Shown here in pieces: positions 42,855-55,388 of a DNA stretch of 64,000 nucleotides; position 1 is the first letter of the stretch, and each line of letters opens with the position of its first letter. The DNA lies in NCBI GenBank assembly GCA_949825065.1, contig OX463848.1, forward strand, positions 28,110,699 to 28,174,698. The letters are read 5' to 3'. Position numbers and translations under genes: made by a program. The notes under the pieces are model-generated. The model ran no database searches, had not been told where the DNA came from, and was given only the letters and a program-made list of their open reading frames with translations. This DNA comes from Odontocerum albicorne. Lineage: Eukaryota > Arthropoda > Insecta > Trichoptera > Odontoceridae.

Positions 42855-45661
42855 CACTTCCCTTACTGTGCTAAAAAATCACGCCAGTAACGGTGTTGGA
42901 CACTAAGGGTACAGTAAACATGTATGTTTCAAATCAAAATTATGCAAAACCTGCTAGGTTATTTTTTGTTATTAGCTATAAACATCATTTTATTATGTAA
43001 TAAAATGTCGAATAATATAAAATAAGTGTAAGAAATGATAAAATAAGAGCTGAAACAGAGAGGCGACATTTCTATAAGAATATTATTTTTACGCTGCGTC
43101 GTTCGGTCTGCGCAACGTTCAGAATGCGCATGCGTGATAAGAGATTTACAACCTTTTAATTTTTTTTCAAAAAATTATACAATAAAATGTAGCGTGTATT
43201 TTTTTGGCAATAAAACCATAATTCGAATAAAGACAATAAATAACATATAAACAAAATATAAAATGAATATAAAATTCAAAAATCAAGGTTTAAGGGCGAG
43301 TAATTTATATAAACAAACACGAAATTCAAAATTATATATAAACAAACACGAAATTCAAACCAATAAAATATATGCAATTTGGAAAATATAAACACTACAG
43401 AAAATTTGAAAATAGGACAAACATATCATATAATCAAAGTTTAATCCTGTGGAGAAAGTTATCGCAATTGGGGCACGAAACAACTTTTTTTTCTATTCTA
43501 CGTACTAAACACGCAGGTGTTTGACAAATATTGCAGAATAGCCGGGTTTTTTTCTCGAATGTTTTTAATAAAACCCACAACTTCCTCTTTTGAGGACCTC
43601 ACGGGGTGCCAACAGGGTATTATTTACTGATGTTTCGGGTATTGACTCGCCACAATATGTTAAAACTGTATTAAAAGCGTCTTGTTGTTGCTTGTGATAT
43701 TTGATGTTCCTATTTTTCCTTTTTAAGATATTGGGCTTTGCCAATTCCAAACTTAACTCTCTTATGAAATGTTTTCGGTGGTATTAATTATTTTGTTTCC
43801 ACTCTGGATATTTGTCTATCCATAAGAGGTATGCATTCAATGCAGCCATATCTATAATTTCCATAAAAAGACGGAAAGGCCATATTCTCGTTGACTTTGA
43901 GCAAGAGTACTCTCTAGTCATTTGGTCTCCCGTATCTACTCCAATTTTCGTATTATAATGATTTATAATTCTGGCTTTTGTTTTTCTGAATTATCGATTT
44001 CTGCATCATTGAATTGAGTGGATAATAATAATACTGCTTTTATTTTTATTTTCAGCAAAACCAAACATACTACAGAAGAGCATCGATTTTCCGAATACAG
44101 ATCAACCGAAACATCGAAAAACCAAAAGTTCAAATTTGTAGCTAGTATAGAAATTTATTTTTTGTGGTACACAAGTATTTTATTTTCAGCTACTATGGAT
44201 TGTTTTCTCTCTAGATGGTATAAATTCAAGTGAGATTTCTTATTTATTTTTTCGAAGCGTGCCAGTTGGAGTTAAACCTTGTAATAAAAGATTATCGGCT
44301 AATTTGATGGAGGTAATAAAAATACCTGTGGTTATCCTCCTGTTCGTGCCATACTGCGGTTGAACCATTTCCATAACTACTCAGTTACCTTGATTTATCT
44401 CTCTCTACGATTATTTATCATACCAGAATAAGCCTGTAAATTTGTTATGTGTCATATGCCGTCGCAGTCAGCAGCAACCCAGATTTTGATGCCATATTTA
44501 CCAAGTTTAGACTTCATGTACACACGAAATGAACAATTCTCTCTAAAGTTTGCCAAACGTTCGTCTACAGTTATATTCGAAGATGGAGAATAATTGCTCT
44601 TGCACATATCCATAAATATTTTTGAAATCCACTTAATTGGTTCTAATTTATCTGAAAAAACCCTGATATCTTTCTTTTCGGGGTTCTTTATGATCAAAAC
44701 GAATATGACTGTAAATATAGATGAATCTATCTCGAGACAGAGCTGCTGTGAAAAATGACTGGCAAAAGGGACTTTCACTTATCCACAATTCACTCAAAGA
44801 TAGCTTTCGTGTTCGATTTCTCCCAGGTGCGAGCAATATTCCAATGAATTCATATAACTCGTCTTTTGATATTGGTTGGTTCTTTTCTGAATGAATTCGA
44901 TTTAAATGACGATTTGTTTCTTAAATATCACTTTTACCACCTCTTTATTTACAAACAGACAACACATATCTTTTATGGAACATACATTTGTACTTGAATT
45001 TCTCAGTCCAGAATCTTCGATGAGAATATTTGATACCCGACCGATGCCTTGAAGATTGAGGTGGTACTCGTAATGAACTCCATTCGAATCCATGTTTTGA
45101 TGTAAATAATATTTCTTCGTCTTCTTCACTCGTCTCCAAATCAGAATATACTTCATCCTGTACCTCGACAAAATCTTCTGATTCTGATATATTGTCTGTC
45201 GCCTTAAATTCCAAATCGCTATCATCGCCATCGATATTTCCCGCCATCTCAATTATTATATTTTTGAAAATGAAATAAATAAAATGTACATTTATTATAA
45301 AAAGAGTAATGGTACAATATAACATACCAGATAAAAAAATGACAATAGAAAAACATACCAGATAAAAATGGCAAAAAATAAAAAATAACAATCAGGATTA
45401 TAAAACTGGTGACGAACCCCTGGAACGGATGTAAATCTGTCTATATGAACTGTCAAAAAAGAATGAGTCAATTCGCGATTTAATATAATTAATTTCTGTT
45501 GATTTAACTATGAATGTTTTGTTTCCTAATGACATCATTCAAATCATAGAGGTTTCGATGAGGAATACATAAAGTATGAAGACCCTGCAAGCAGTATATT
45601 TCGAGAAATTAAATAAAATGTAAGTCCTGGTCACGCGCGTCCGATCATAGATAAGCAAGGG
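42855..45661 (-). mobile_element. piggyBac-like transposon, decayed
   Basis: The right end, inverted, begins CCCTTGCTTATCTATGATCG next to TTAA (45662-45665). The left end has TTAA (42851-42854) followed by CACTTCCCTTACTGTGCTA. The two ends share CCCTTRCT. Length about 2.8 kb, normal for an autonomous piggyBac-type element. It encodes a minus-strand transposase pseudogene. Confidence 0.75.
43434..45247 (-). pseudogene. piggyBac-type transposase pseudogene
   Basis: Starts at 45247 (MAGNIDGDDSDLEFKATDNI) with the acidic N-terminus usual for the family, continuing VQDEVYSDLETSEEDEEILF. Catalytic-domain pieces follow in shifting frames: FDHKEPRKERYQGFF, SDKLEPIKWISKIFMDMC, NITVDERLANFREN (first catalytic Asp in TVDE), KLGKYGIKIWVAADC, and downstream KSTRIWPF-like and MAALNAY-like segments. 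Near the end a Cys-rich domain reads RGSCGFY, LFCNICQTPACLVRR and VVSCPNCD. At least four frameshifts or stops make it inactive, but the full domain order is present. Confidence 0.82.
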
Positions 45662-45665
45662 TTAA

Positions 45666-46847
45666 ACATATGTAAAATTTGAACTCTACTTTCTTTGAAA
45701 TTATGATTTGTCTCTATAATCTGGTTTACAAATTCCAAAGATTTTCTATTGGATGTACAATACTTACGTTCTTGTATTCTCTGTGTCTTGAGCAGTAAAA
45801 ATCTTATGATCTATACTATGGCAGGCATTGTTTTCTGAATGACGGTTGCGATAAACACATTTTCCAGTGTGCTTGTAGAATATCCATAAACTTAGTTACC
45901 ATTTAAACTCACACATTATAGAATATTAGTTTGGGATTTTTTTATTGAAAGAATTATTCATCATAAAAAAATATTTTTATTTGTGATATTTTTTCATATA
46001 TATACATAAAGATAAAAATGTACAACGTAATTAAAATTAAATATTGCAAATTTAATGACAAACTCGTTATTATGTATATTAATAATTTACAAAAGTTGAG
46101 TTTGGAAAATATAAACATTTTTCTTTGATAACCACCATGAAAAATTCTGTCCATTTTTCATCACATGATATCATTAAGCAACTGCCAAAAATAGTATTCT
46201 TTTAGTGTCAAATGTTAACCAAATAGCAAAATACCTTTTTCCAAGATTTAAAATTTTAGTTGACATAGATCTAATGTTTACAGATAATTTTCATTTGTGT
46301 TGCAAGTTACTATAATTTGCCTAGACAGGGATGATATGATTATATATGAATATAGTGATGAATATGTTATACTATTTTGTGAGCAGTAAAATATTTGTAA
46401 ATAATTTTTCATGAATTGATTTGTCTGAAATAAAATTACATGACTGGAAGTTTCTTATTTTTAGCCCACAATATATTAAAAGATAAAACAAGATATCTTG
46501 TTGCCATATTATATAATATAAAAATATGGTTTAGTTCTCTGAATTTCATGATGTGGATATACAATAATAAGAATGCACACATACTTCACATTGCTCAGTC
46601 ACAGGTCACAATATTAAGCAAATCTAAATTGTTATTTGAAAATAAAGTTTTTGGGTGGATATTATCGGAGGTTTTCAATCACCATGACCTTAAAACTCCT
46701 CAACACAAATGTAAGCTTTGTTTTATATCCCCCATAAATATATCTTTGAATCTAAATATTTATGCATGCTTATGTGATATTTGTTCTATTAAAAAAATAC
46801 CCACATATGCATTTTTGTATCATATTTTTGGTTACCTCCTATTTCAT
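45666..46847. other. intergenic, no gene recognised
   Basis: AT-rich sequence. A 151-codon ORF at 46440-46895 runs into SINE sequence and has no recognisable motif. Confidence 0.45.
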
Positions 46848-46911
46848 TGTATACAATACAAACCCCTATATGGAAGACAGGCGTTCTCCCACTAGGCCAT
46901 GAAGGTCCTTA
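46848..46911 (-). repeat. tRNA-derived SINE fragment, family B
   Basis: The minus strand reads CTTCATGGCCTAGTGGGAGA and CGCCTGTCTTCCATATAG, then TTGTATTGTATACAATG, matching the head and tail of family B with the middle missing. Confidence 0.6.
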
Positions 46912-47867
46912 TTTGCAAATGAGGGATATCATTACTGTATTACACATACAGCATAATCGGGTATGTTAATTGACATTTAAGTCTCATATTTTTAATAAAA
47001 TGAATTTATGCAAATAATAAAGGAATTTCACTTGCATGGGCAAGCAAAAGTGCCTAAATACTGGCTGCTTGGACATGGAAAAGCAAAAGTGCCTAAATAC
47101 TGTAAATACTTACAGTGGGTAAGTATAAAAATGTGATGAAGTACAGTAACCCTTTGCAAACAATGAAGGATATGTTCCTCAATAACGCTGTAGTTGGCGA
47201 GACTAGGAATTCATAGAAAATAGGAAGTAATGGAAATATTTAAAAAAACATGAATTTTCTTTATTTTTTCAATAAAAATTAGTTTTATTTTTTAAAAAGG
47301 TTTTTTCTATAAATCTCTGGATTTCATATGGTTGCAAAATAGCTTCCAAATTTCGTTTAAAAGTTAGGTTTGCTCTATTCGTGAATCAATTTCTTAAAAA
47401 TGGTTCGCAAGTTTAAATATTTTAAAAATCTCGGAATAATTTTTTTAATAAAATATTTAAAAATATCTCAATAAAATCGCGCTATTTTAAAAGTGCAGTT
47501 GGCAAGACTGCAGTTTGTCGAGGAATTAATGGAATTTGAAAATTGTAAAGATGTTGAAAAATTTACATAAATTTAACAGTAATTAGAATAAATTAAAGCA
47601 ATCATAGTACAAATATCACTTTGAACACATAATATTGTAAATTAGAATTATAGTAATTATATTATTTATGGCACATTTTAAAATGCTTAAGCACTCATTC
47701 AAATGTTCACTTACTTTTTAAGTAAAATGCTATAAGTAGCGTACTTCATTCTCAAAGTAGTACAACGTTTTCAAAGTATAATAGTTTCAACTAAACCAAG
47801 TTTTCTTAATTTAGCAAGTCCACTTTTCTTTTTCATTATGTCCGAAAGTATATTTAACATATTGACT
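46912..47867. other. intergenic, short direct repeats
   Basis: AAGCAAAAGTGCCTAAATAC occurs twice (about 47043 and 47083). At about 47143 ACAGTAACCCTTTGCAAAC and GTTGGCGAGACTAGGAATTC look like a pogo/Tigger-type end, but no matching opposite end was found. Confidence 0.4.
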
Positions 47868-48108
47868 GCTGAATAATGTATTTAAAAAAAATTTAAACTT
47901 GCCCAGATTAAGATTCTTAATAGTAAAAAAGTAACAGCTGATAAAATTAATTGTCATTTACTTTACAAATCACGTTAATACCATTAGCTACTCTGGGCTC
48001 ACTTATTTTTTAATCAATTTAGATAAATTAGGAATAGAACGGTGATGGGCATTTTAAGAACCCGGCAAAAGTTTACATGAATGCTATACGTTTCTAGCAC
48101 TGAATGTG
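47868..48108 (-). mobile_element. TTAA-inserting MITE (piggyBac-type), family M, copy 2
   Basis: TTAA at 47864-47867; the right flank is TTGA (48109-48112, one change). Ends CATATTGACTGCTGAA and, inverted, CACATTCAGTGCTAGAAACG. The minus strand is collinear with 14521-14755 along its length (AAACTTTTGCCGGGTTCTTA, CCGTTCTATTCCTAATTT, GTGAGCCCAGAGTAGC). Confidence 0.78.
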
Positions 48109-49223
48109 TTGACAGAAGATCACTAAATTCAATGATTTAAGATTCATATATTAATTACAAAAATCCATTGGATAATCTCGTAAAATTAACAAATTATAAA
48201 CTTTCACAGTTGAAATTGTGATGCTACTAAAGGTAGAAAATATAATTAATAAATTATATAAGTGAACATAATATGAAAGATTTTCACATTTATGGATAGA
48301 CATGATTGAAAAGTATTTTTAGGAATTATTTATTACTCACTGTATATTATAATTTCTAGATTACATTTTAGGCTAATCATACAGCACATCCTTAAGAGTG
48401 ATAGTCCATTGTCGTAAAAGATCTTTTACATGCTAACATGAAACATGTGACTACTGATGGGCTGTACAATCAACCTGAAACTTTAACACAATGAGTAATA
48501 ATTCCTTAAAAATCAGTTTATATGTACTAAGTATTCAAAAAAATATTTTGATACTGCATATTTGAGTTTAATACTAAAAATTAGAAACTCAGTTTTTAAT
48601 TTTTTCGAAAAAAAGTTTTTTTCGTGTTTCGATGCTTTATATTAACCATTTATAGTACAACAGTTTTCCAATTGCAGTTTCTTTTATATTTGAAAGACTT
48701 GCAATGGTACCTGTATGTTGTACAATATCAAACTTATGGTTTTTAAAACAGATTGTCATAACTGAAGTGTTTGTAGTTAAATGAATGAAAATATTATTAA
48801 ATCACATTATGCTGTCCTTTTTCATGTAAAATTAATAAACCTATCTTATAAAAGTAGTCAATATGAGCAAGCCCATCTTAACTTTTGCAAAATAATTTAT
48901 ATATTTATAAGTATTATTCAATAAGAATCAAATATATATGACTTACTCATCAAACATTCTCAATTCAAAGATTAGCACTTGACATTAACAAAACTAGCAT
49001 AAAAATCAATGGAACTCATAAAAAATGCCAATGGAAAAAGTTGAAGTATGTCCATGGAAAATGAGATCCCTTCTCAAGAGACCATATTATAAATGTTAAA
49101 ATCTTTCTTGCATAGAAGTAATTAGGGTGACACGTCCCGCTTTAAGAAATTTTATAAGATTAAATATGTTTACTAAGCAAATGTCATTCTTAGGCACGAT
49201 ATATTTCTGAAAATAACTCAGAA
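48109..49223. other. intergenic, no gene recognised
   Basis: AT-rich. AGGGTGACACGTCCCGCTTT at 49125 has a degenerate direct partner at about 49633, which is not enough to define an element. Confidence 0.4.
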
Positions 49224-49438
49224 TGACAACCTCCATGACCTAGTTAGTAAGATGTTTTACAACCCAGGGTATGTGGGCTCGATTCCCGTCAGTCTCCAAT
49301 TAAAAAAAATGGTTCCGGTCTAGTTTTGACTTACAGTCTCTAACACTTTTCTGGTTACTTGGTAGAAATTGTCACATGGCAATATATCCATCAGGTTGTA
49401 CTGTATACAAAGAAGTGTAATATGATACAATTAATAAA
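49224..49438 (+). repeat. tRNA-derived SINE, family B, copy 2
   Basis: Head CTCCATGACCTAGTTAGTAA (A-box region) and GTGGGCTCGATTCCCGTCAG (B box). Body TTGTCACATGGCAATATATC and GGTTGTACTGTATACAAAGA. Collinear with the reverse complement of 32955-33185. Confidence 0.78.
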
Positions 49439-52400
49439 AGTAATACAGATCGATGGCGAAATTTATTGCTTGAAGTTTTGACTCAGCAATAGTTAAGACA
49501 TGTTTGAAATGTAATAGTTCTTTTCAACTGATTCCAATATTACTCGTATTTTGTGTCCTTCAGACATGATTTATAACCACATAATGCCATTACATGACTG
49601 ATTGTAAAAAAGGGCTAAAATAACATTTGAGGGGCTAACACGTCCTCTTTATAGCACCCTTATTGGCAAAAAAGGACTAGAATACGTCATAAACTTGAGC
49701 GAAGACATGTGATTTTAAAAGTAAAAATGCCTATTTTTCTAATGTTCATAGCAAAACTTTGATTTTTAAATCAGTGTTAACATTTTTGTACATTATACTT
49801 GATTAGTATGTTTATTATAAAAGTGAGCTGAAATAATGTAGACTAGTACTCACTAATTATAGCCGTGAACTTGTTATTTCCATACTCATAATAAAGTTGG
49901 AATGTATTGTATTATGTATGGAACATGGTTTGATGTGTTATAATATCTCTTAGTTTGTAATAACATTGTGATCAAGTGTAAAAAAAGAGGCTAGGCTTTA
50001 CTGTAAACAAAAACTAAAAATACATTCTTTATTTTGTAAGTAAATTTATTTTGAACATTAATAGTTATTATATACATATGTGCACTTTTATTAATATTTG
50101 TATAATGCTAAGTATAACTAAGTATAAATAAATTTATCAGTCATTTCTCGATTTGTATGACTATTATGTTTTGGAAAATATTCTGTGGTATAAATTCAAA
50201 CAATATAAATTATATTAAACAATATTTTTTGACCTGTTACTTAATAAATCCTGTTTGGAACCAATATACTCTTACACATAAGTTGGTCTTCAACTTTGAG
50301 ATGTTACAATACTTTTGTCCCAAACCGGATTTGTTATGTGAATGTTTTTTGACTCAAAATTGCAATTTATAATTATTGTAATATTAATAAGACTAATTGC
50401 AGGCTTTACAAAGTTTGAATTGTTCTATTTTATGGGTAACTGTAATTTTTTAATTGATATTAGAAGAGCTAAACACTAGGTTTATCATATCGTCAAATCG
50501 AGATATGATTGTCTTGAAAAAAATAAAGAATTAAAGTATTTATTTCACACTGGGAAATATTGCACAGGAAACAAATGTTATGATTACATGTATATAAGTA
50601 GTATAATTTTTTTCCAACCTAAAAAAGAAAAGTTGTTGCAGTGAAACAAATAAATGTTTTTAGATGCCAAGTCATCAATAAATTTATTATATTAATACTG
50701 TCTATTACATCATGAATTAAAAATCTCCAAATTTTTAGCATATCCGAAAATGTAAAAGTAAAAATCTACAAATGAATTAACTAACAGCTTGAACCAATAT
50801 GATAGTGTGTCGGTCAGATATATGTATCAATATATGTTTTTTGGAACAAATTATGTTACATACAAATATCAAGTGACATGAGTGTTATTCTAATATCTGT
50901 TTTCAAATTTTATAAGAGGATGCCATGCCAAATTTAAACTTAACAAACGAGAGGTATTGAAACTTACTTAACCTTTTATCTCCCCAGCCTATTTTACTTA
51001 TTTTCTGTAACCCGAAAGTAATGGATAAATAGTACAAGAAATAGAGACAATAGACAAATTACAAAAATAAATAGGATGAGAACTACCTATTTATTTGTTT
51101 TTGGACAACTCTATGCTAGCGATACATATTAAATGAAGCTTATAATAAAATAACTGTAGTGTCGGTAATAAATTTTGAGTAACTGTCACGTTAACATGAA
51201 GACTAGTAATGCTACTTCATGTCCCAAATTAAAACAGACATTGACATTCCACTGAAATGCATATCATTTTAGTGACTATTGGTTTTTCTCCTGCATCTTT
51301 CAATAGAGTTAATTGTAACAAGAAAGTAGACACGGCTCATGTTGTGAATAGATAAATATTGAAGATGGAAAAAAAACAATATTTTACTCTGTAGACCCGT
51401 GAGATGATTTGGGGTTTCTTATGTGGGCCAACGCAATAATTTTTCTAAGTTGGCGCCAATGCTAAGAATTAACAAATATGGCAAGCTGTTGGGTAATGAA
51501 ACCAGTGATCACTATTGATTTCATCACCCAATAGACTGCTATAACTTATTTGCTTAAATCGATACTGGCCTATTAGGTCAGTGCAAAAACACATTTTAGT
51601 GTGGAATTCTGGGCCTAGCAAATAGTTTCTTATATTAACTTGACAGTAAAATGATGTTACCTGTTAGAATGGTCGCCAAACCGGTTTCTTTAATAGTCAA
51701 ATTGAATTTCGTAATAAGACTATGCAAAGTATATCATTCCCCATTCTATGATAATTTAGAACTGAAACTTTGATGTTTCATACACATATGGAACATTAAA
51801 ATGTAAATGTGCAAATGCTATTTCAAGATTTTATATTGTATTTTATCCCTAAAACAGCAACCAATCTAGTTTTAAACGTAGAATTAGGGAGATAATATAT
51901 TTGAGATGTTACGTTTTTAATAATATCGTAAATATTTCTTTTTAACACTTTTATAGCATCACAGTTATTTCCTATAGTACATATTTATACTAAACTTTTT
52001 TACTTTACAGAGATGGTACGTCTTTAAGTTCATTCAGAGATGGTACGTCTTTATGTTCACTTATGCGTTTAACGCCAGCAATTATAAGTGTTTCTATAGT
52101 AAAAAATATAATCTATTTTAATATTGTGTTTGTTCTTTAACAATCCGCATTCGATCATATTGGAGCGCCATACTGTACCTAAATTACATGTGAATATGTG
52201 ACCAGGTAGTAGCTAAATCAGAAATCTAAATGTCGAAAAATCAAATATATTCTAGGTCAATAAGTGGCTATGCACCATTAATTTACACAAATTACTTTAT
52301 CTAAAAGAGAAACTGAACTATCTCTCTTTTCATACCTGACTAATTCAAAAAATACTTTTTCACTAACAAAAATCTTTCAGGCAGCTGTCAAACTAATGAA

Positions 52401-52599
52401 ATGAAATATTTTGTATGAAACTTATTTAAAAGATTTTTCTCTATTGAATATCGAGATATAATTCCAGCTGATCAGAGTTTATGGCAAAACCTAAGGAACA
52501 CAGAGTAGATCTTTTTAAATCGGGTAAAAAAATCAATACATTTTATATTGATGAACTATCAATTGTTGCCACTATTGCTTGTCTTTTATATATTTTTTA
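49439..52599. other. intergenic, no gene; minor repeats
   Basis: An imperfect palindrome lies at 51486-51535. A 27-bp tandem pair (AGAGATGGTACGTCTTTA) lies at about 52010-52063. TATTAGGTCAGTGCAAAAAC at about 51571 resembles a mariner-type TIR without a partner. ORFs such as 50157-50372 look like chance. Confidence 0.45.
51486..51535. repeat. imperfect palindrome centred on TGATCA
   Basis: CTGTTGGGTAATGAAA pairs with TTTCATCACCCAATAG with two mismatches; the centre contains AGTGATCACT. No function assigned. Confidence 0.75.
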
Positions 52600-52643
52600 C
52601 TTTTTTTTATTAGTTACTGCAAACAGTAACTAATAAAAAAAAG
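52600..52643. repeat. perfect 20-bp-stem hairpin
   Basis: CTTTTTTTTATTAGTTACTG (52600-52619), loop CAAA, then the exact complement CAGTAACTAATAAAAAAAAG (52624-52643). Stem composition is AT-rich except for AGTTACTG. It is isolated from recognised elements. Confidence 0.92.
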
Positions 52644-53604
52644 CTCCGAGGTTGGGTTTTAAGCATAATTCTTGAACCCATCAGTAAGGCTATAGATCCT
52701 TACATTTTTTTTCATAGGTATCATCACAATATTACGGTCAAATATCAGACAGTTATTATTCTCAGATATTTAGAATGGAAGTTACAAGGTGACATGAAGT
52801 ATTGAAAGATGCTGACATTTTTTTTAAATCAACTGTGTTATTGTTCTGATGACAATTGTGTAGCAGAGTAGTACAAAATTATCATGAATAAATTCACCAT
52901 AAGAAAATGCAGAAATTGTTTAACCTCATTTCAGTGACATGCACTGGACAAAATTATTTTTGAAGGATTATTTCAAAAACAAAATGTACATAAATAAACC
53001 ACGGACATTTGCCAAGAATCTTCGGACTGATTGGCTACTCCGATCTAGTGGCGTCAAAGGATAGTTTTGTTGCATTCGAAATTTTCTGTGAAAGTACTGG
53101 CAACTTGCTGAGCTGTTTTAACTCCAGGTCTTAAGCCATTTCATAAATATATTTACTGCGCTGTGAGTCACTTTCTTTATCTCGCGATGTAAGACCTTAA
53201 GTTCATCATCACTATTATTCTTTTCACTCAGGTGTGTCGCCATTGGAGAGGTCCCTTTGGGCAGTTCCTTTTTCGTCATTACGTGAGGTCACACTTATGA
53301 AAAAAGAAAGAAGATTTCGATCTTCTAGTGTCAATCGAACTAGATGGGAACTTATTTTGTCCCCCATAGCAGCGATAGATCATGTTTTATTGTAAATTAA
53401 TGTAGTTTGAATAAAAATAAAAAGGTCTTGAGTTTATTGGAAATAAAATAAGATACCTCAAAACTATATTCATCTCACCCTTTATTTGAGGGATGGCAAA
53501 TAGGATTTGATCAACTCTTTAATAAAATAAAAGCATGCTATTTTTTGCGTACCATTATCTATGTGGATACATATAACAGACAAAGATAATAATCCATTTC
53601 TATA

Positions 53605-53872
53605 CAGTACAATCTGGCATGATTTTTCTTTTATTTAAAATACCTTCTAACCAACAGAGAGATGTTTGGAAAAAAGGAAGACATGAAATGCCAAGCTGTG
53701 GATCGAGTTAGATAGAAGTTTTTCATGGCATCCCCCCAATGTCCCTGATGGAACTTATAGGGTGAAAATTATGATAAAAGGACTGGAATAATTTTGTTTA
53801 ATCACCATTTGGAAATTGAACCATAAACTTTTGGGTGGAAGAAGAGTATTCTAACACTAAGCCATCACACTA
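53605..53872 (-). repeat. tRNA-derived SINE, family B, copy 3 (with insertion)
   Basis: The minus strand reads TGGCTTAGTGTTAGAATACT (A-box region), TATGGTTCAATTTCCAAAT (degraded B box) and, at the far end, CCAGATTGTACTGTATAGAA. A roughly 80-base segment not present in the other copies separates body and tail. Confidence 0.6.
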
Positions 53873-54176
53873 GAGATCACATATGCAGATATAAAAAAAT
53901 ACTCAATTTAGACGCATGTTTCTAGTCTTAAGATAACTATTATGTAATACAGAAAAAATAATTTCTTTCATAACATACATATTTTTTTAAATATTTCAGT
54001 GTATTCCTTTCAATATCCCTCACTTGTCATGTCAATACAAGCTTATATGTATTGGCAACCAACCAAAAAACATTTTTTTTTGGTTAAAACTGAATATAAA
54101 AAAAAAATTGCCTCATAATTTCCTCACTTCGAAATGGTCCAGTTTTATATGTGATGTGTACCTCAAAACAATTTTT

Positions 54177-54278
54177 GTTCTGGATCTGGTATGATAATAG
54201 AATTATAGTCAATTACGCGCGTATGATGTTCTGGATCTGGTATGATAATAGAATTATAGTCAATTACACGCGTATGAT
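54177..54278 (+). repeat. 51-bp tandem duplication
   Basis: Two adjacent units start GTTCTGGATCTGGTATGATA and end CGCGTATGAT; they differ at one position (ACGCGCG versus ACACGCG). Confidence 0.9.
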
Positions 54279-55388
54279 TTTCAAGATTTGAGGTTTTTAA
54301 ATTGTAAACATTTGATATACTTTAGCTGTATAGCAAAACTCTTCGTCATAAAATTAATTATCAAAATATTGTTAGCATTGGGAGCAGTTTTATTTAATTT
54401 TCAATATTTCTCAAATGTACCAATTAATTTATATCTAAAATAAAGAACTAATAACAAATTAAGTAAAATGAAAAATGGCAACTTGCCTTTATAATTAAAC
54501 ATAACACAACCTATCAAGCCTATTATAAAAAAATAGTACATTTTATAATTTGATGTACGTATATAGAAATTCTCAATTAAAATATAAAACTTGCAAAGTT
54601 TTTGATGAATTTTTATCGACTTATTTTTTTTTTATCGATAATAAAATTTCAGGCTTGATTCTGAGTTGCTTTCATTTCCAGACGATTTTACACCAGATAA
54701 TGTGGCTTAGCTTGTTAGTTGCCTTATACAAACATACTAATCGTCCTTAAAGTGTTGTTTATCACGAAACAGCACCAAATAAAAAAAATCTAATTGTCAT
54801 ATCAGAAATACAAAAAGGACACAAAATTAAAAATGATTAAATATCATACAAAAAAGCTTGGCTTTTTTGTATTTAATAAATGATAAATATTATCTCTCAG
54901 AGAAAAATTATAGAAATTGTGATGAAGATAGATTGAGACTTTGTAATGGTTGGTAACAACAAAATGGCACTTTTTTAATGTACTGATTTAAGATGGATCA
55001 ACTCAGTAATTTGATGAATGCTAAGTTGTGATGACATTACATTTAATTTACATAGCTAATAATTTACTTTAAAAAATATCTACAATTTAACTTACATTCT
55101 ATTCAATAAACTGGGCCTATATTAAGAACTGAAATAATTTTATCTAATAAGATCTATGCTTCAGAAAGTCAATATGTAAGGCTAATCCACATATAACTTG
55201 ACAGAGATATTCTTGATTAACAATCGAGATAATATCGCAGTTAAATTTAAAAATCAGATCTACGTTAACACTTGAAACTTTTTATAGTTTTAAGTGCACT
55301 AATTTGATTTTGTCTGATAGTGTTGTCTATCCCATTAGCAGGCTTTAACTTGCCTAGAGCCAGATTTGTCGTAGGCATGAGGTAAGGG

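Larger units (their letters stand above)
52644..55388. other. intergenic and SAP130 downstream region
   Basis: Contains a SINE at 53605-53872 and a tandem duplication at 54177-54278. The last part is probably SAP130 3' UTR, but no clear poly(A) signal on the minus strand was chosen. Confidence 0.45.

Noticed and set aside
46440..46895. 151-codon plus-strand ORF
   Set aside because: The longest unassigned ORF, but it ends in SINE sequence and has no recognisable motif or splice context; AT-rich chance ORF.
49125..49660. Element bounded by ACACGTCC-containing termini
   Set aside because: The two similar sequences are in direct orientation and only loosely alike; no TSD.
51571..51600. Mariner TIR-like TATTAGGTCAGTGCAAAAAC
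   Set aside because: No partner TIR or transposase nearby; too short to claim an element.
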